From Aspidapion aeneum (lineage: Eukaryota > Arthropoda > Insecta > Coleoptera > Brentidae), in assembly GCA_963576565.1 (NCBI GenBank), contig OY755039.1, positions 27,232,602-27,296,601 on the forward strand: DNA of 64,000 nt. Reading direction: 5' to 3'. The notes under the pieces were generated by a model that was not told the DNA's origin, did not search any database, and saw nothing but the letters and a program-made list of their open reading frames with translations. The position numbers were made by a program, and so were the translations under genes. The stretch's first letter is position 1. Every line of letters begins with the position of its first letter. Positions 1 through 11,440 of this stretch are shown one piece after another.

Positions 1-784
1 CAACTAGAAACTTTTGTGGTGTTTAAGGGACTTTCCCATTCATGAACTCATCAAATTTAATACTTTGGTGTGCCTAAAGTGCCTAATTATTATTTTTGAC
101 TCAAACTTTTAAAAAATCAACCGATTCAAAATGACAGACTCCCATTTTTTAACTGATTTGTCTCAAATATGGTACTTGGAGCTGTGTAAGGTTACAGTGT
201 TCATTGTGCAAATGAAATGATAAGGAGTAATGATATGAATATGCCAAAAAATAAACTGAATACTAGAAAATAGTATAAAAAACTTTTAAAAGGTTTTGTT
301 TTAAATCATCAGCCTGACTTTTTGCAAATTTTTTTCAAAATACTTTTTTGGACACAACCTGAATAAAAATTATGAAATCACCAAAACACCGCGCTAAATT
401 TTTTCCTACAAATAAAATATTAATACTTTTGCTCTACCACAATAAAACCACAAAACCCAAACGCACACCCATGGCCAAAATTAGCAAATCGATTTGCACT
501 CTGTGCCTTTTAGCCTGCTTCGCTCGTACTTGCAATAAGTAATCTGCAAAATAGTTACTAAAATATACACGTACCGGCAAGTACTAAAATTTTTTAATTT
601 TTTTCCGCTCAAAATCAATGATCTTTTTTTTTTTGATATAAACTTCTTAAGAATTAAAGTGACACACCCAATTTTATGACTCAAGTTCAAATGAAAATTA
701 CTAGCGAACTAGCCGAGCTTGCATTATTTAGTTGTGTAAGTTGTGAAAACCTAAACTGCACCAAACATAAACTTTTTATTAAGG
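1..784. other. AT-rich non-coding, no gene seen
   Basis: This stretch lies in the gene's intron downstream of exon l, or in its flank if the gene ends nearby. I see no exon, no RNA gene and no clear repeat with a partner in the window. The small open frames have no coding character. Confidence 0.5.
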
Positions 785-1041
785 GTACGTAATGGTAATT
801 CACGGTTGCGTTAGTCACGTCTATTCTGGACATCAATGAGTTAACGATTTCCTAACGTTTACTACAACTACAGTCATGATGGCACTTATTGCGCAACCAT
901 ATATTTTACCTTCGTACGTAATGGTAATTCACGGTTGCTTTAACACGTCTATTCTGGACATCAATGAGTTAACGATTTCCTAACGTTTACTACAACTACA
1001 GTCATGATGGCACTTATTGCGCACCCATATATTTTACCTTC
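785..1041. repeat. 128-bp direct tandem duplication
   Basis: The unit running from GTACGTAATGGTAATTCACG to ATATTTTACCTTC occurs twice, back to back: 785-913 and 914-1041. The copies differ only at a few bases and one small indel. There is no coding sequence. From 1042 to 1553 I see only AT-rich sequence. Confidence 0.93.
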
Positions 1042-1553
1042 AATTTTATGGGACAATTTTTAGTTCTGAAGACATCGAATACAAAACGTTGCTCCCAACC
1101 AGTTACCGTGTATTACTTTCACGCCTCGATTTTAACGTTGACTGGCCGGTTCGATATTTGCAACTTTTCGCGCCATGTTGTTTAAAAAATATGAACGATT
1201 TACAAATTGGACGCCATTGTATGCCAATTGGAAAAAATTAAAAAATACCCAGATTTCTTTTTTTTAAAGACAAATCAGTTATTTTACGCATAAATATACG
1301 TTTTTTAGATATTTTTACAACAAAAATAATATTAAAAAATCGAAATATCTTTTGTCTAATTTTGCATAAAATCAAGGACAAGAGTTTTTTAAGTCTAAAA
1401 TTTCTACATTTGTCCAGTAAACTATCCTCCGTTACTACTAACACGATATAAAATGATGGGTTTCTGTCAATTTCTTAGTAAACTAGTTGTTTGTTTACCT
1501 TTATAGTATATTATTTAGGTAAAATTGTGAAAACAGCGGACTCTAAAAATATG

Positions 1554-3063
1554 TACAGCGTGTCCCATTTTCGATGGGATTAAATGGGAAACTCGGTTAT
1601 TATTAAAGATATCGATTTTCTGATTGCACCTTACCGTGCTCTTTTTTTGAGCCCTTAAAAATGGTGTAATCAGATTTTTGCTATACCCCGTGGTTTCGCT
1701 AATACAGGGAGTTTTTGAAAAAATTGCATTTTAATTAATTCCATGTATCTCGCTTATTTTGCAAGATATTTTTATTCTGTAAAAACCTTTCTATTGCAAC
1801 TTTTTTAGAGCAAAATAATGACGTTGTCAATTTTTTAAAATATTGTTTACTTTTTGAGATAGGGTATTAATCATAAAAAAATTAAATACGGACCTGGATT
1901 TTTTATTATTATTTTGATTGGTTCTATGCTATTATTACCTTAAAATGATAAAACTTTAATATTTTTTTGATTTAAGGTTAAAAAACTATTTATTATTTGA
2001 AAAAAAAATATAGTCCAAACCTGGAAATTTCCAACGTAATTATAAATTAAAAATTGCAAGACACACTATTTGAACGATTTTTAGTTTATCTGTTTTGAAA
2101 TGATAATTAAAAGATTTATAAATAAAGTAAAAAACGTTAAAAAGTTACAAAAATAATATCATACTAATTATTTGATGGTAGCACTGCAGGTCGTGAAATT
2201 TACAAAACAAAAACGTGGAATTTACATTGTCATTTTGGGCTTACAATTATTTCAAACTGGCTAGAAATCGCCCATATCCAGATTTTGAAAAATGTGATAT
2301 GTTTGACTGCTTCATTCAAGCAACAAAATCCCAATATTTAAATGGCAGAAATATTTTTATGCAAAATGCGTTAAGAAAAATTACTCAAAAATGCCAACAA
2401 TGTCTTACACATAATGGTAATCAGAAAAATTAGTTATTTTTTGTAATTTGTTTTTTTTTGTATTTTTCGTAGACTTTGTTTCAAATAAATCTGTAAATTA
2501 ACTTAAAACCATTTTAATATGCTAAGTATCAAAACAGTTAAACTAAAAATTGTTTAACTAGCAATTTTTAATTTATATTTATGTTGGAAATATCCAGGTT
2601 CGGACTAATTTTTTTTTAAATATTAATTTTTTTTTTGCCTTAAAACAAAATTTTTTTAAATTTTTATTATTTTATAATAATACTAGCATAAAACCAATCA
2701 AAATAGTAATAAAAAAAATCCAGGTCTGTATTTAATTTTTTTATGATAAATACCATATCTCAAAAACTAAACAATATTTTAAAAAGTTGACAACGTCATT
2801 ATTTTCTTCTAAAAAAGTTGCCATGAAAAGGTTTTTACAGAATAAAAATATCTCGCAAAATAAGCGAGATACAAGGGATTATTAAAAATAAAATTTTTTC
2901 AAAAACTCCCTGTATTAGCGAAACTACGGGGTATAGCAAAAATCTGATTACGCCATTTTTAAGGGCTCAAAAAAAGAGCACGGTAAGGTGCAATCAGAAA
3001 ATCAATATCTTTAATAATAACCGAGTTTCCCATTTAATCCCATCGAAAATGGGACACGCTATA
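1554..3063. mobile_element. 1.5-kb foldback DNA element, copy 1
   Basis: The two ends are long inverted repeats. CAGCGTGTCCCATTTTCGAT from 1556 is mirrored by the complement ending at 3061, and the match continues with small differences for some 500-600 bp, through CCGTGCTCTTTTTTTGAGCC and the CTCCCTGTATTAGCGAAAC segment. TA flanks both ends, consistent with a TA target. The centre (2215-2433, plus strand) is open and encodes a segment LARNRPYPDFEKCDMFDCFI that recurs in the second copy at 61380-62860. No recognised transposase is present; the copy is probably non-autonomous. Confidence 0.9.
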
Positions 3064-3253
3064 CTGTAGAGGGCGCTTTGGCATAATCGACTTCAAAACA
3101 TTGACTGAACATTTGAGGCATACTTGATTAAACTTTGTTATTACAGCCAAACTTCTTTATGTTTAATTTACCACTATGCCTAAGAGTCATTTGCAGTAGT
3201 AATAGCCAAATTTAGAAAAAACGTTTGGAATAAATAATGAAATGTTTTTGTTA

Positions 3254-3860
3254 TGATTTCACTTTTCTTTTTAAAGGATTTGGATAATATTTAAGTTTTA
3301 AAGTAGTAAAATAATATGCGGAATATTGCTTAATACATTTGAGGTTTTTTAATTTTTCCTATGGTTTTATCGTAGCTCCTATCAGTCTTCCAAATGTCAG
3401 CTCTCTAGCGCTTCTGGAAGTGGGCAATGTTACTTTTAAATAAATTTATAGGGGAGGGAAGTTAAATACAATTTTGGGGCTTTTTAATTTTTTTATATAG
3501 TTTTATCATAGTTCCTATAGGCCTTCCAAAGCTCCGCTCTCTAGCGTTTCTGGAAAAGGGGAATGTTACTTTTACATAACTAAATTTATAGGGGAGGAAA
3601 GCAAATTAAAATTTTGGGGTTTTTAAATTGTTTCCTATAGTTTTGTCATGTTTCCTAACAGTCTGCCAAAGCTCAGCTCTCTAGCGTTTCTGGAAGTGGG
3701 CAATGTTACTTTTACATAACTAAACATGCATAGAGAAGGGAGTAAATTAGAGTTTTGAGGTTTTTTGATTTTTTCCAAGGGTTTGGTCATAATTTCTATC
3801 AGTCTGCCAAATTTCAGCTTTGTAGCATGTCTAGAAGTACAGTAAAATTTTGATGATCTA
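3254..3860. repeat. Four-unit ~140-bp tandem repeat
   Basis: A lead-in (GATTTGGATAATATTTAAG) is followed by four diverged units starting near 3341, 3476, 3616 and 3757. Each opens with GAGGTTTTTTAATTTTTyC-like sequence and contains a TCTCTAGCGTTTCTGGAAG core. Spacing is 135, 140 and 141 bp. The last unit is the most diverged. A short relative carrying the lead-in and a single unit start lies at 7630-7735. Confidence 0.88.
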
Positions 3861-4243
3861 TACATGAGTGAGTGAGCGAATGAGTGGCAATTTCGACGTT
3901 TTTTGAAATTTCTTAACTACTTTACTAGTTTTTGGAACACGACACTTAAAGGGGTTGTTAACTCTATGAAGATCTACGACTGTGCAAAGTTTGAGTTTCG
4001 TAGCTCATTCCAAAGTAGAGTTTTAGATAGGTCAAATGTTTCAAGAAAAGATGGTACAGCAGTTTACGCGAACTTGGCGGGGCACTGCCGTGCTTCCAGA
4101 TAAAAGGCAAAAAGTGATCGCTAATTCCTAGTAATTTACGTTAGAACTTGATAAAAAAATGTGGTACGTTACTTTACTGTTGAGTTTTAGTTCTAAACTG
4201 TTAATATAAAAGCTAGAAACTAAACAAAAAAAGCAACACTTAC
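3861..4243. other. Intron sequence, nothing recognised
   Basis: Sequence downstream of exon l in gene orientation. It has a short GAGTGAGTGAGCGAATGAG run near 3865 and otherwise no repeat or coding signal that I can support. Confidence 0.5.
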
Positions 4244-4474
4244 GCTCTTTTTAAGCAATTTTTGAGTGGATACCTGGACTCCCAACTTGGGCAACGGTGC
4301 AGATTTGCTAGTCTGTTTGATAAGGGCACATATCAGCTCGCTTTGTAGCTCGGGTTGGTCGAGGCACTGCTGCAACGCATTTTGAGCCAATACCACGTGG
4401 TAGTCAATGCCTGCTTGATCCACTTGAGCAGAGAGAAATAGTTGGAGGCTTTTAAAGAGTTTTACAGCATCGGC
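4244..4474 (-). CDS. PLEKHH-like exon l: MyTH4 domain
   Basis: The exon is 231 nt (77 codons, phase 0 both ends) with acceptor CTTTCAG and donor GTAAGTG. It encodes ADAVKLFKSLQLFLSAQVDQ, then VVLAQNALQQCLDQPELQSEL and ICALIKQTSK, the MyTH4 core that binds microtubule or actin partners in this family. A second possible in-frame donor, CAG/GTATCC, lies 30 nt upstream (exon edge 4274); its use would drop ten residues VSTQKLLKKS. Family alignment, in which PLQ is followed by GWQLL, fits the shorter form, while the longer form has the stronger donor sequence. The next exon is off the left edge. Confidence 0.92.
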
Positions 4475-5006
4475 CTGAAAGAAATAAAAGTAAATCAATG
4501 TTAGCCAGTGCAGTGCAGCTTTGGTTCATATATTTTTTTGACAATTCACTTGTGACAATGTACTAATGTGTGTCAAACTCGATGTCTTGCATTTTTATGG
4601 GCGTTTTCAACCGTCTGCATTTTGGGAAAATAACTTTTTATTAATGAAATTTCTGGAAGAAATTAATTTTTTATAGCTTTTTTTTTTAAATAAAGGAGTT
4701 AATAGTCAAATACTATTACATTCTTAAATTTTATAATAAATTGGTAAATCGGCGTAAATCTTTTTTTATAATGGCCTGTTACACTTAATCATTATTATAT
4801 TTTAGTTTGTTCACTTAATTTAAATGTTTTTAAAACAGTAAATTAAGAAATTTAAACAATTAAAATACAAAAAAATCGTAAAACAAATCAATATTAAGTA
4901 TCTCGTCTAATTCAATTCTGTAACTGCTTAATACCCACACAGTAATTAAAAATGACATTTAAAATTCTGGCTGTCAGTTAAATTTAATATAAAACATAAT
5001 TTAAAT
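4475..5006. other. Intron between exons k and l, right of exon l
   Basis: AT-rich intron sequence just upstream of exon l in gene orientation. No gene or repeat recognised. Confidence 0.5.
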
Positions 5007-5618
5007 CAAGGCCAACACAAAAATAGAGGCCACGACCCTGAAAAAATCAGCTGTTCTCCCGGGGCTGAATTTTACATTGGGTCTTATGGGAGGTCAGACG
5101 TTTTTTTTTATGATATTTTCAAAATGGCACTACAGATTTCCGCAAAATTTCAGTGAAATATTCTCAGACACCATCCCGATATTCCACCAAAGGTTTGTAA
5201 GGAAGCAACATGATTAAAAGGTTAAAATCTTCAAAATTTAGCATTTTTTATTTTGAATTCAAATTACCCGCCATGTCCCACATGCCAACTGTTATATTTG
5301 ACATGTATTTGACTTTGTCATCTGTGATTGTCACATTCGCTTCTGCTTTAAACTTAATTTTTGTGTGAGCTAATGAAGCGGCTATGAAAAACTAAGGATT
5401 ACTATACATTTAAAAAAAATTGTTCTGCCAGAATAAAGTAAAAACAATCTCAAAAACGGCATTATTAAAAAAAAATTAAATATTCATGAACAGTCATTCC
5501 AACTTCAATATTTCAAATACAATCAGCTGTGTCGTAACGTAACCATCAAAAAAAAATCCGCCCCGGATGTGACGTCAACAAAGTGGAGGATCGTGGCCCG
5601 TCCGTTTTGATAGCCCTG
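5007..5618. mobile_element. 612-bp MITE, copy 1 (hAT-like)
   Basis: Starts CAAGGCCAACACAAAAATAG and ends GTTTTGATAGCCCTG. The end read in reverse complement resembles the start over about 35 bp (both include GGCCACGA-CCT), so the termini are imperfect inverted repeats. It is flanked by TTTAAAT and TTTAAAC, a near-perfect 7-bp target duplication. There is no coding capacity. A second copy lies at 15817-16416 with an exact 7-bp duplication. Confidence 0.88.
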
Positions 5619-5689
5619 TTTAAACAAAAGTAAATTTTCACGCCAAATACCACTAGAAGCCAAACTACCGGGTGGGCCAAACATTTTTT

Positions 5690-7152
5690 TCATTATAACT
5701 TATGAATTATATAATCGATTTTAATGGGACAAACTGCACTTGAAAGAGAATTAATCAGAGTTTTGAATGAATATATTTTTTTGTCCGCCATCTCAAAATC
5801 CAAGACGGCCGGCGGACGAAATAAAGATGCTCGTTTATTCTTGTGTTACGAATAGGTTTTAATTATTTTTTTTAAATAATAAAAAAGCTGCATTCTTGCC
5901 ACGCAGAACAAAGTATGAATCAGCAAAACCGGTTGAGTGGTTCTAAAAAAAAATTATTTTGTTTCAACCATTGTTTTGCAGATTATACTATTTTCTTGCC
6001 AATCATGTCTTCATTTATATCCTTATAAATCCATTACTACTGAACCGATTTTAATTTTAAAAAAACATCCTGGTTAGAATTGATTTCTTTTTAAAGATCA
6101 TGATCAAAGTTTATCGCCCTCTTAAAATTTAAGATGGTGGACAGAATTATACTTGATTCCTCAAAATGGCGTGTCTTTTTTTAATTTATAAAAAACAATT
6201 CTTTTTTTCCCGCATAAAGAGGTACAAATTAATAAAATGTAGTAGTTCTCACAAAATCTGATTTTATTTTATTCATTGTTTTATAAATTGTACAATTGCA
6301 TTGCCAATCTTGTCTGCAATCATTTCTTTATAAATTAATTATTACTGCACCAATTTTTGTGAAATAAAAAGCATTATGGTGCAAACTGATTGATCTTTCA
6401 AGATTGCAAGTATGATTCTGTCCGGCATCTTAACTTTTAATATGGCAGCAAATTTCGATTATAATCTAAAGAACAATCAATTCTCACCTTATTTTTTTTT
6501 TATTTTACTAAGATCGGTTCAGTAATAATGAGTTTATAAGGAAAAGAATGCAGACAAGATTGGCAATGCAATCTTATAATCTATAAAACAGTGGCTGAAA
6601 CAAAAATAGATTTTGAGAGAACCACCTTACCGATTTTACTAATTTGTACCTCGTTGTGTGGGGGAAAAGTAGTGCTTTTCTATAAACTAAAATAAAAACT
6701 AAAACATTTTCAGGAAATAAGAATAAACCTGACCTGTAAAAAGCAATCAATTCTCACCAGGTTGTTTCTTACTTCGTCAACATCAATTCAGTAGTAATAA
6801 ATTTTTAAGGAAATAAATGCACATATGATAGGTAAGGCAATCGTATATTATTCAAAACAATGGTTGAAACAAAAATATTTTTTTTTAGAACCATCAATCC
6901 GATTTTGCTGATTTCTACCTTGTTATGCGTGGCAAGAATGCAGCTATTTTACTGATTAAAAAAAATATTTTACACATGTTCACAACAGAAAAATAAATGA
7001 GCATCTTTGAACGGTACAACTTAAGTTCGTCCGCCATCTTGGATTTTGAGATGGCGGACAAAAAAATATATTTAGTCAAAACTCTGATTAATTCTCTGCG
7101 AAGTGCAGTTTATTCCATCAAAATCGATGGTATAGTTCAAAAGTTATGATGC
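5690..7152. mobile_element. 1.46-kb near-palindromic foldback element
   Basis: The left arm (5690 to about 6130) reads in reverse complement at about 6720-7152: both hold CATrATAACTTwTGAA, ACTGCACTT, TTGTCCGCCATCTCAAAATCC, GCTGCATTCTTGCCACGCA and TTCAACCATTGTTTTG. The inner part is itself inverted (about 6230-6430 against 6480-6660). Almost the whole element is therefore a hairpin built from a repeated module. There is no coding frame. A half-copy lies at 39680-39990. Confidence 0.87.
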
Positions 7153-7293
7153 AGATATAACCGATGCAGCAAAAATTTTGAACCACACAGAAGAAAACAA
7201 ATCAGTTCCTAGAGCGATGAGAAAACAGATTAAGTGATCCTAATCTGCTGACAAACAATAAATATACGAAAAAAAAAGATAAAAAGTTCTTAC

Positions 7294-7512
7294 CTGCAAA
7301 GCCTCGGTAGGTAAACTTGTCAATGGAAAATAAGACGGCACTGCGCCATCTTTGGAACAAGGCACGTGCAGCAGTACTGGATGTCTCCACAGAACACACG
7401 TTGGATCCCCATCGACTTCCATCAGTTTGTGAATGAGCTGCTCATATTGGGTGCCCGTGTTAGGTCCTCCTCCACTCGCTACTGTTAAGTGGTATAGCCA
7501 AGCGTCTCTTTC
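7294..7512 (-). CDS. PLEKHH-like exon k: PH2 helix and MyTH4 start
   Basis: The exon is 219 nt (73 codons, phase 0 both ends), acceptor CTCTTACAG, donor GTAAGAAC. It begins ERDAWLYHLTVASGGG, the closing helix of PH2, then TQYEQLIHKLMEVDGDPTCVLWRHPVLLH and SYFPLTSLPTEALQ. The last segment is the start of MyTH4: PLTSLPTEALQ is followed in the next exon by ADAVKLFKSLQLF, matching the L-x-x-x-A-x-x-L-F-K pattern of MyTH4 domains in PLEKHH and unconventional myosins. Confidence 0.94.
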
Positions 7513-7624
7513 CTGTAAGAGAAGAGAAAAATTGAAATAAAATATTTAGGTTTGCCTAGCCACCAATTTAAGTAAGTGTATTTTAACGTGTTAAAAGTTT
7601 AATATTAGCAGAAAATTATATTCA

Positions 7625-7740
7625 GCAGTCTCGATAATATTTAGGTTTTAAAGTAGTAAAATATGCGGAACATTGTTGAAAATGTTTGCAATGCCTTACT
7701 AAAAATTTTGAGGTTTTTTAATTTTTTCCCATGGTTTTCG
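7625..7740. repeat. Fragment of the 3254-3860 repeat family
   Basis: TCGATAATATTTAGGTTTTAAAGTAGTAAAATATGCGGAA matches the lead-in at 3280-3325 almost base for base, and is followed by GAGGTTTTTTAATTTTTTCC, the start of a single tandem unit, after which homology stops. From 7741 to 8095 there are scattered copies of a GGAAATAC/GTATTTCC word but nothing more. Confidence 0.8.
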
Positions 7741-8095
7741 AGAGGTGGCTCGATCGCCGATTTTTGTACACCAAAAGGAAATACCTACGTTATAATACCT
7801 ACGGTATTTCCAGGTATTCCCAGTATTTCCTTAAATTTCAATTGTATTTCCTAGTATATTTCCCAGTACCTCCTTTCTTACTTATTTGACCCAAATTGTA
7901 TCTCTTACCGGTTATGAAATTCCCATGTAGTTACTTTTATCTAGGACAGCTTGTATATTCAGTATATTTAACTAAAAACTGAACTAGCGTTGACAGCTGG
8001 TTTGACGTCTAGTGCTAGTCTTTTTCTTTTACCTCAAGAGTGTTTTGTTATTTTTTTTATATTAAAATGAAACTTAAATAATGTTTAAGACAAAC

Positions 8096-8257
8096 CTGTT
8101 TTCCAGGACACAAAACATAAGTGGGTCCAGAATTTGTCGGAAATATCCCTATAGTGAAATCTGGCTGTTCTGGATCTCGTTCTTCTGAATCCGAATCTGA
8201 CAGATGTTCCACTTCTTCCACCCTTGCATCGCGCATGTTGATTTGACCATGAGGCGT
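8096..8257 (-). CDS. PLEKHH-like exon j: middle of PH domain 2
   Basis: The exon is 162 nt (54 codons, phase 0 both ends), acceptor CTTATTCAG, donor GTTTGTC, which is weaker than the others. It encodes TPHGQINMRDARVEEVEHLSD, an acidic insert DSDSEERDPEQPD, and FTIGIFPTNSGPTYVLCPGKQ, that is, strands of PH2 with a charged loop. The following exon supplies the PH2 helix (ERDAWLYHLTVAS). Confidence 0.93.
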
Positions 8258-9019
8258 CTGAATAAGGAACAAAATGTGTTTTTAATCAAACAAATACCTT
8301 ACCTAATTGAACCTAAACCGAATTAGATTAGATCAGAGTTATTAGGGTGAAAATGGGAGAATTTTTTGGGGTTTTAATGGTTAATCACAATTTCCGATGA
8401 AACTATCTATTCGTTCTTTATTAATGTACTATCCACTAAGCACAAGTCGTAAAAATTCAAAATAAATACAAAAGGGTTTTTTCTAAACACAAATTTGAGT
8501 TCAAATTAAGTCAATTTTTGAATCTAAAAAAAAAATTAGAAAATCCTAACTACATTTTCATGTAAAAGCATTACCAAGAATATATTTATTATTAACGTTA
8601 AGAAACCAACATTTAAAGAACCATAATTTTATTAACATTAAAAATAATACCATCAATATATGGTTATTTTTATAATTTACTAGATTTTTTTTACTAGATC
8701 TCATTTCTAATGCTGAATTTAAGATATATAAAGCTAATAAATGTTTTGTTTTTGTAACATTAAAATTTTTGAAAGTGAAATAAAACTATAGAGAGCACTG
8801 CCTTAGTTCTACTACCAGTTCTGGCCTTTTTAGTTACGTTTCGCTACGACTTAATACGAGTCCATCATAGAAACGCTTTGTGTTATTTTGGTTAAAATAT
8901 TTGCCTTTTGAAAGAAAAAAAGTGGCAAATTAAAAGCACAAAAGGTAAGAAAAGTAAAGTTAAGTAAAAAAAATAGTTTTGTATGGAATATCGCATACAT
9001 AATAGGTAATCAGACAGGG
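8258..9019. other. Intron between exons i and j, no gene seen
   Basis: AT-rich intron. I see no repeat with a partner in this window and no coding signal. Confidence 0.5.
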
Positions 9020-9260
9020 AATGTGAAAATTCGTCCCGGCCGATTAGCCATCGGACCTTAACTCGCCGCCAATTCATGCCGCCGCCAGGCAAACTCGCAG
9101 CCACGCCGGGAAAATTCACCGACGGGACGACTCGCTGTTGCCGTGGTTTTAGTTTATTTCGTATAGTAGGTAAACATGGCGGCGGCGAGATGGGTCAGCG
9201 GCGAAATGAACGGCACGCGGAGAGTTGGCCCTGCGGTGAGTAGGGTCGGATACGGCGAAA
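9020..9260. other. GC- and CpG-rich patch in intron
   Basis: About 240 bp, far richer in G, C and CpG than anything nearby, with words such as GGCGGCGGCGAGATGGG and CCGCCGCCAGGC. No open frame with family character is present. It abuts a 555-bp dispersed repeat (9260-9815) and shares the CCCGGCCGATTAGCC word with its edge, so it is most likely part of a larger mobile element rather than a promoter. Confidence 0.55.
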
Positions 9261-9815
9261 ATTTTGCCCGATTAGCCATGAAACTTGTTTGATTTTTAAA
9301 TTCACGGGTACGAAATTTCACTTTTGTTAGTATTATTTGGCTTAAAAGTTCCGTTGATTGACGCTCACTGTCTTGATGACGGGTAAAAATGCAAAATGCA
9401 TTGATCCGGCCTGAAAAGGCAAAGTAGCTGTCGTAGGTCACGGACTATAGTTGTTTTCTTTTATTTGCATTCGATCTTTTCATTGATCGATAATGTATAG
9501 CAGTGTTTCGCCTGCTTTTGTTTCTCTCGTATCTCGGTAGATGGCGCTTCTTGCTATAGTTTTCTCATTATTTACATTTAATTAGAGACAAAACCGTCTA
9601 ATTAACTTCGCAAGATTTGTCACATTGACCAGCAGTGTTCTGAGGAGTCCCATAAGGACGAAACAGTTAACTGTCAACACTTATTAGGTGTCCATTAGAT
9701 CTTGGACCGCCGTGAGGTTAAGCTTTCGGGCTACCCACGGAAAAACATGAGAGAAACAAAAAACTCCTTTTTGCCCGATTAGCCATGAAACTTGTTTGAT
9801 TTTTACTACAAAATG
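9260..9815 (+). repeat. 555-bp dispersed repeat, copy A
   Basis: Runs from CGATTAGCCATGAAACTTG through CTCGTATCTCGGTAGATGGC, GACAAAACCGTCTAATTAAC, GACGAAACAGTTAACTGTC and ATTAGATCTTGGACC to CTCCTTTTTGCCCGATTAGCC. The first ~30 bp recur at the end (about 9770-9800), so the unit is bounded by short direct repeats. The whole unit is present in reverse complement at 16935-17460, and parts appear twice more at 17445-17990. No protein is encoded. Confidence 0.85.
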
Positions 9816-11289
9816 ATTGTTTATATAGGATTTTAAATTCAATTTTTGTAAGCTTCGAGAGCCGAATTTACTTTACTGAGTGTCGAGTTCACGAAAACCT
9901 TAACGAATTCTTGCTACTCTGCGTTTCCAAAGTAGAACAAATTTATTTACGTCATTTAAGTTATCTTATTCTTGCAGATATTTAAAAAACAATATTTTTA
10001 CAGTGTAAAAAAACATTTATTTTTCAATAATACAAAAACATTTTTTTAAATGTAAAAAAAAACAGTATTCTTTATTGTCCGAAAAACATTAAAAAAAAAA
10101 AAAAGAATTATTTTTTTATGTTAAAAAAATATTTTATTTTTAATGTTAGAAAAATATAAGATTATTCTTCTAACGTCAGAAAACGGGTTATTAAACTTCT
10201 TTTTCACTATAAACATAACGTAACATCCAACCTGACGTTATGTTTTTCAATTAAACATTCTTTTGACGTTACTAAAATGTTTTTGTGTTTAGTAGATAAA
10301 TGTTTTGTGATATTAACATATAATGTTAACTATAAGCTTTAAGACATAATTGTGTTCCTGTCTACTATATCTTAATTTTAGATGCAAGAATTGTCCAAAT
10401 ATGAGCCCTAATCATTGTACCTTAGTTTTAGTCTGAGAAAGAAGAATGTATAAATTCTCTTGGTTCAATAAATTGTTTTAAACCCCAAGAATAAAATATG
10501 TTTTCCATCAAAAGGTAAATGTTAAAGTTCTTGGTAATAAAAAGGTCAACAAATTCTTTTTACATAACCTAAAATTTAAAGAAATTGCAAAACCGGCTGT
10601 TCTGTTTTTTATTTTAATCGCGCACGTTTTTTAACACTAAATTTGGTAAAAACTTACCTTTTCATGTGTTAAATATGATCTAATTTTTTTAATCAAAATA
10701 TTTATTTTTATAATTTATTTTCGAACCTCAAAAAATACTACATTTTTACCCTAAGATGCTCTTATTCTGAAAGCAGTTTAAAATTAGATGCTGTAAAAAA
10801 ATAAATAATATTACTATGGAACGATTTACAAAAATAGAATAAAAGGTTTAGCACAATAGAATTAAATGTTTTTTGTAAAATCATTTTTTGAAATAACCAC
10901 TAATAAATTTTAAGATCACCAAAATACGCACTGATTTTTTCCTAGAAATGATTAATTTTTCCTATAATTAATTACTTTTACTCTATTATGAAAAATAAAC
11001 TCAGAGAAGCCAAAGAGAGAAATAGCTGGGACACTCTGTTCGGTTTCGTTATCGTCGACCTAGAGCAGAACAATACCAACTGACATTTTGTCCATTTTTG
11101 GTTTTGTGTCGGAAAAAATAGTTCAAGAAAAGGCAAATCTTTTGCAACCAAAAAAAGCTAAGATTTGAAAGAAACAAAAATACCGGACCTTATTAAAAAT
11201 TAATCCTATCTAAAAAAAGGGTACTTTATTTTTGAGCAAAACTATCAGAAATTCCTGTCCTGACTACTTTTGAAGTGTCAGATGGGATA
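9816..11289. other. AT-rich intron, low-complexity
   Basis: Between about 9990 and 10160 the sequence is dominated by T- and A-runs built on a degenerate TTTTTTACATTAAAAA word. The rest is AT-rich with no gene, RNA or repeat recognised. Confidence 0.5.
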
Positions 11290-11440
11290 CTTCTGATCGG
11301 AACAGAACGATCCTACTTGCAAAGTGTATTATCCTAAAAAAAGAAAAATCGGAACAGAACTATACTATTTGCAAAGTACTATCCTAACAAACAGAAAATT
11401 GAAACAGAACTATCCTCTTTGCAAGGTGCAGTATCCTATT
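11290..11440. repeat. Three-unit ~50-bp tandem repeat
   Basis: Three diverged units start near 11296, 11350 and 11399. Each reads roughly GGAACAGAACTATCCTAYTT then GCAAAGTRYATATCCTA and an A-rich spacer. It ends about 260 bp from the donor of exon i. Confidence 0.8.
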
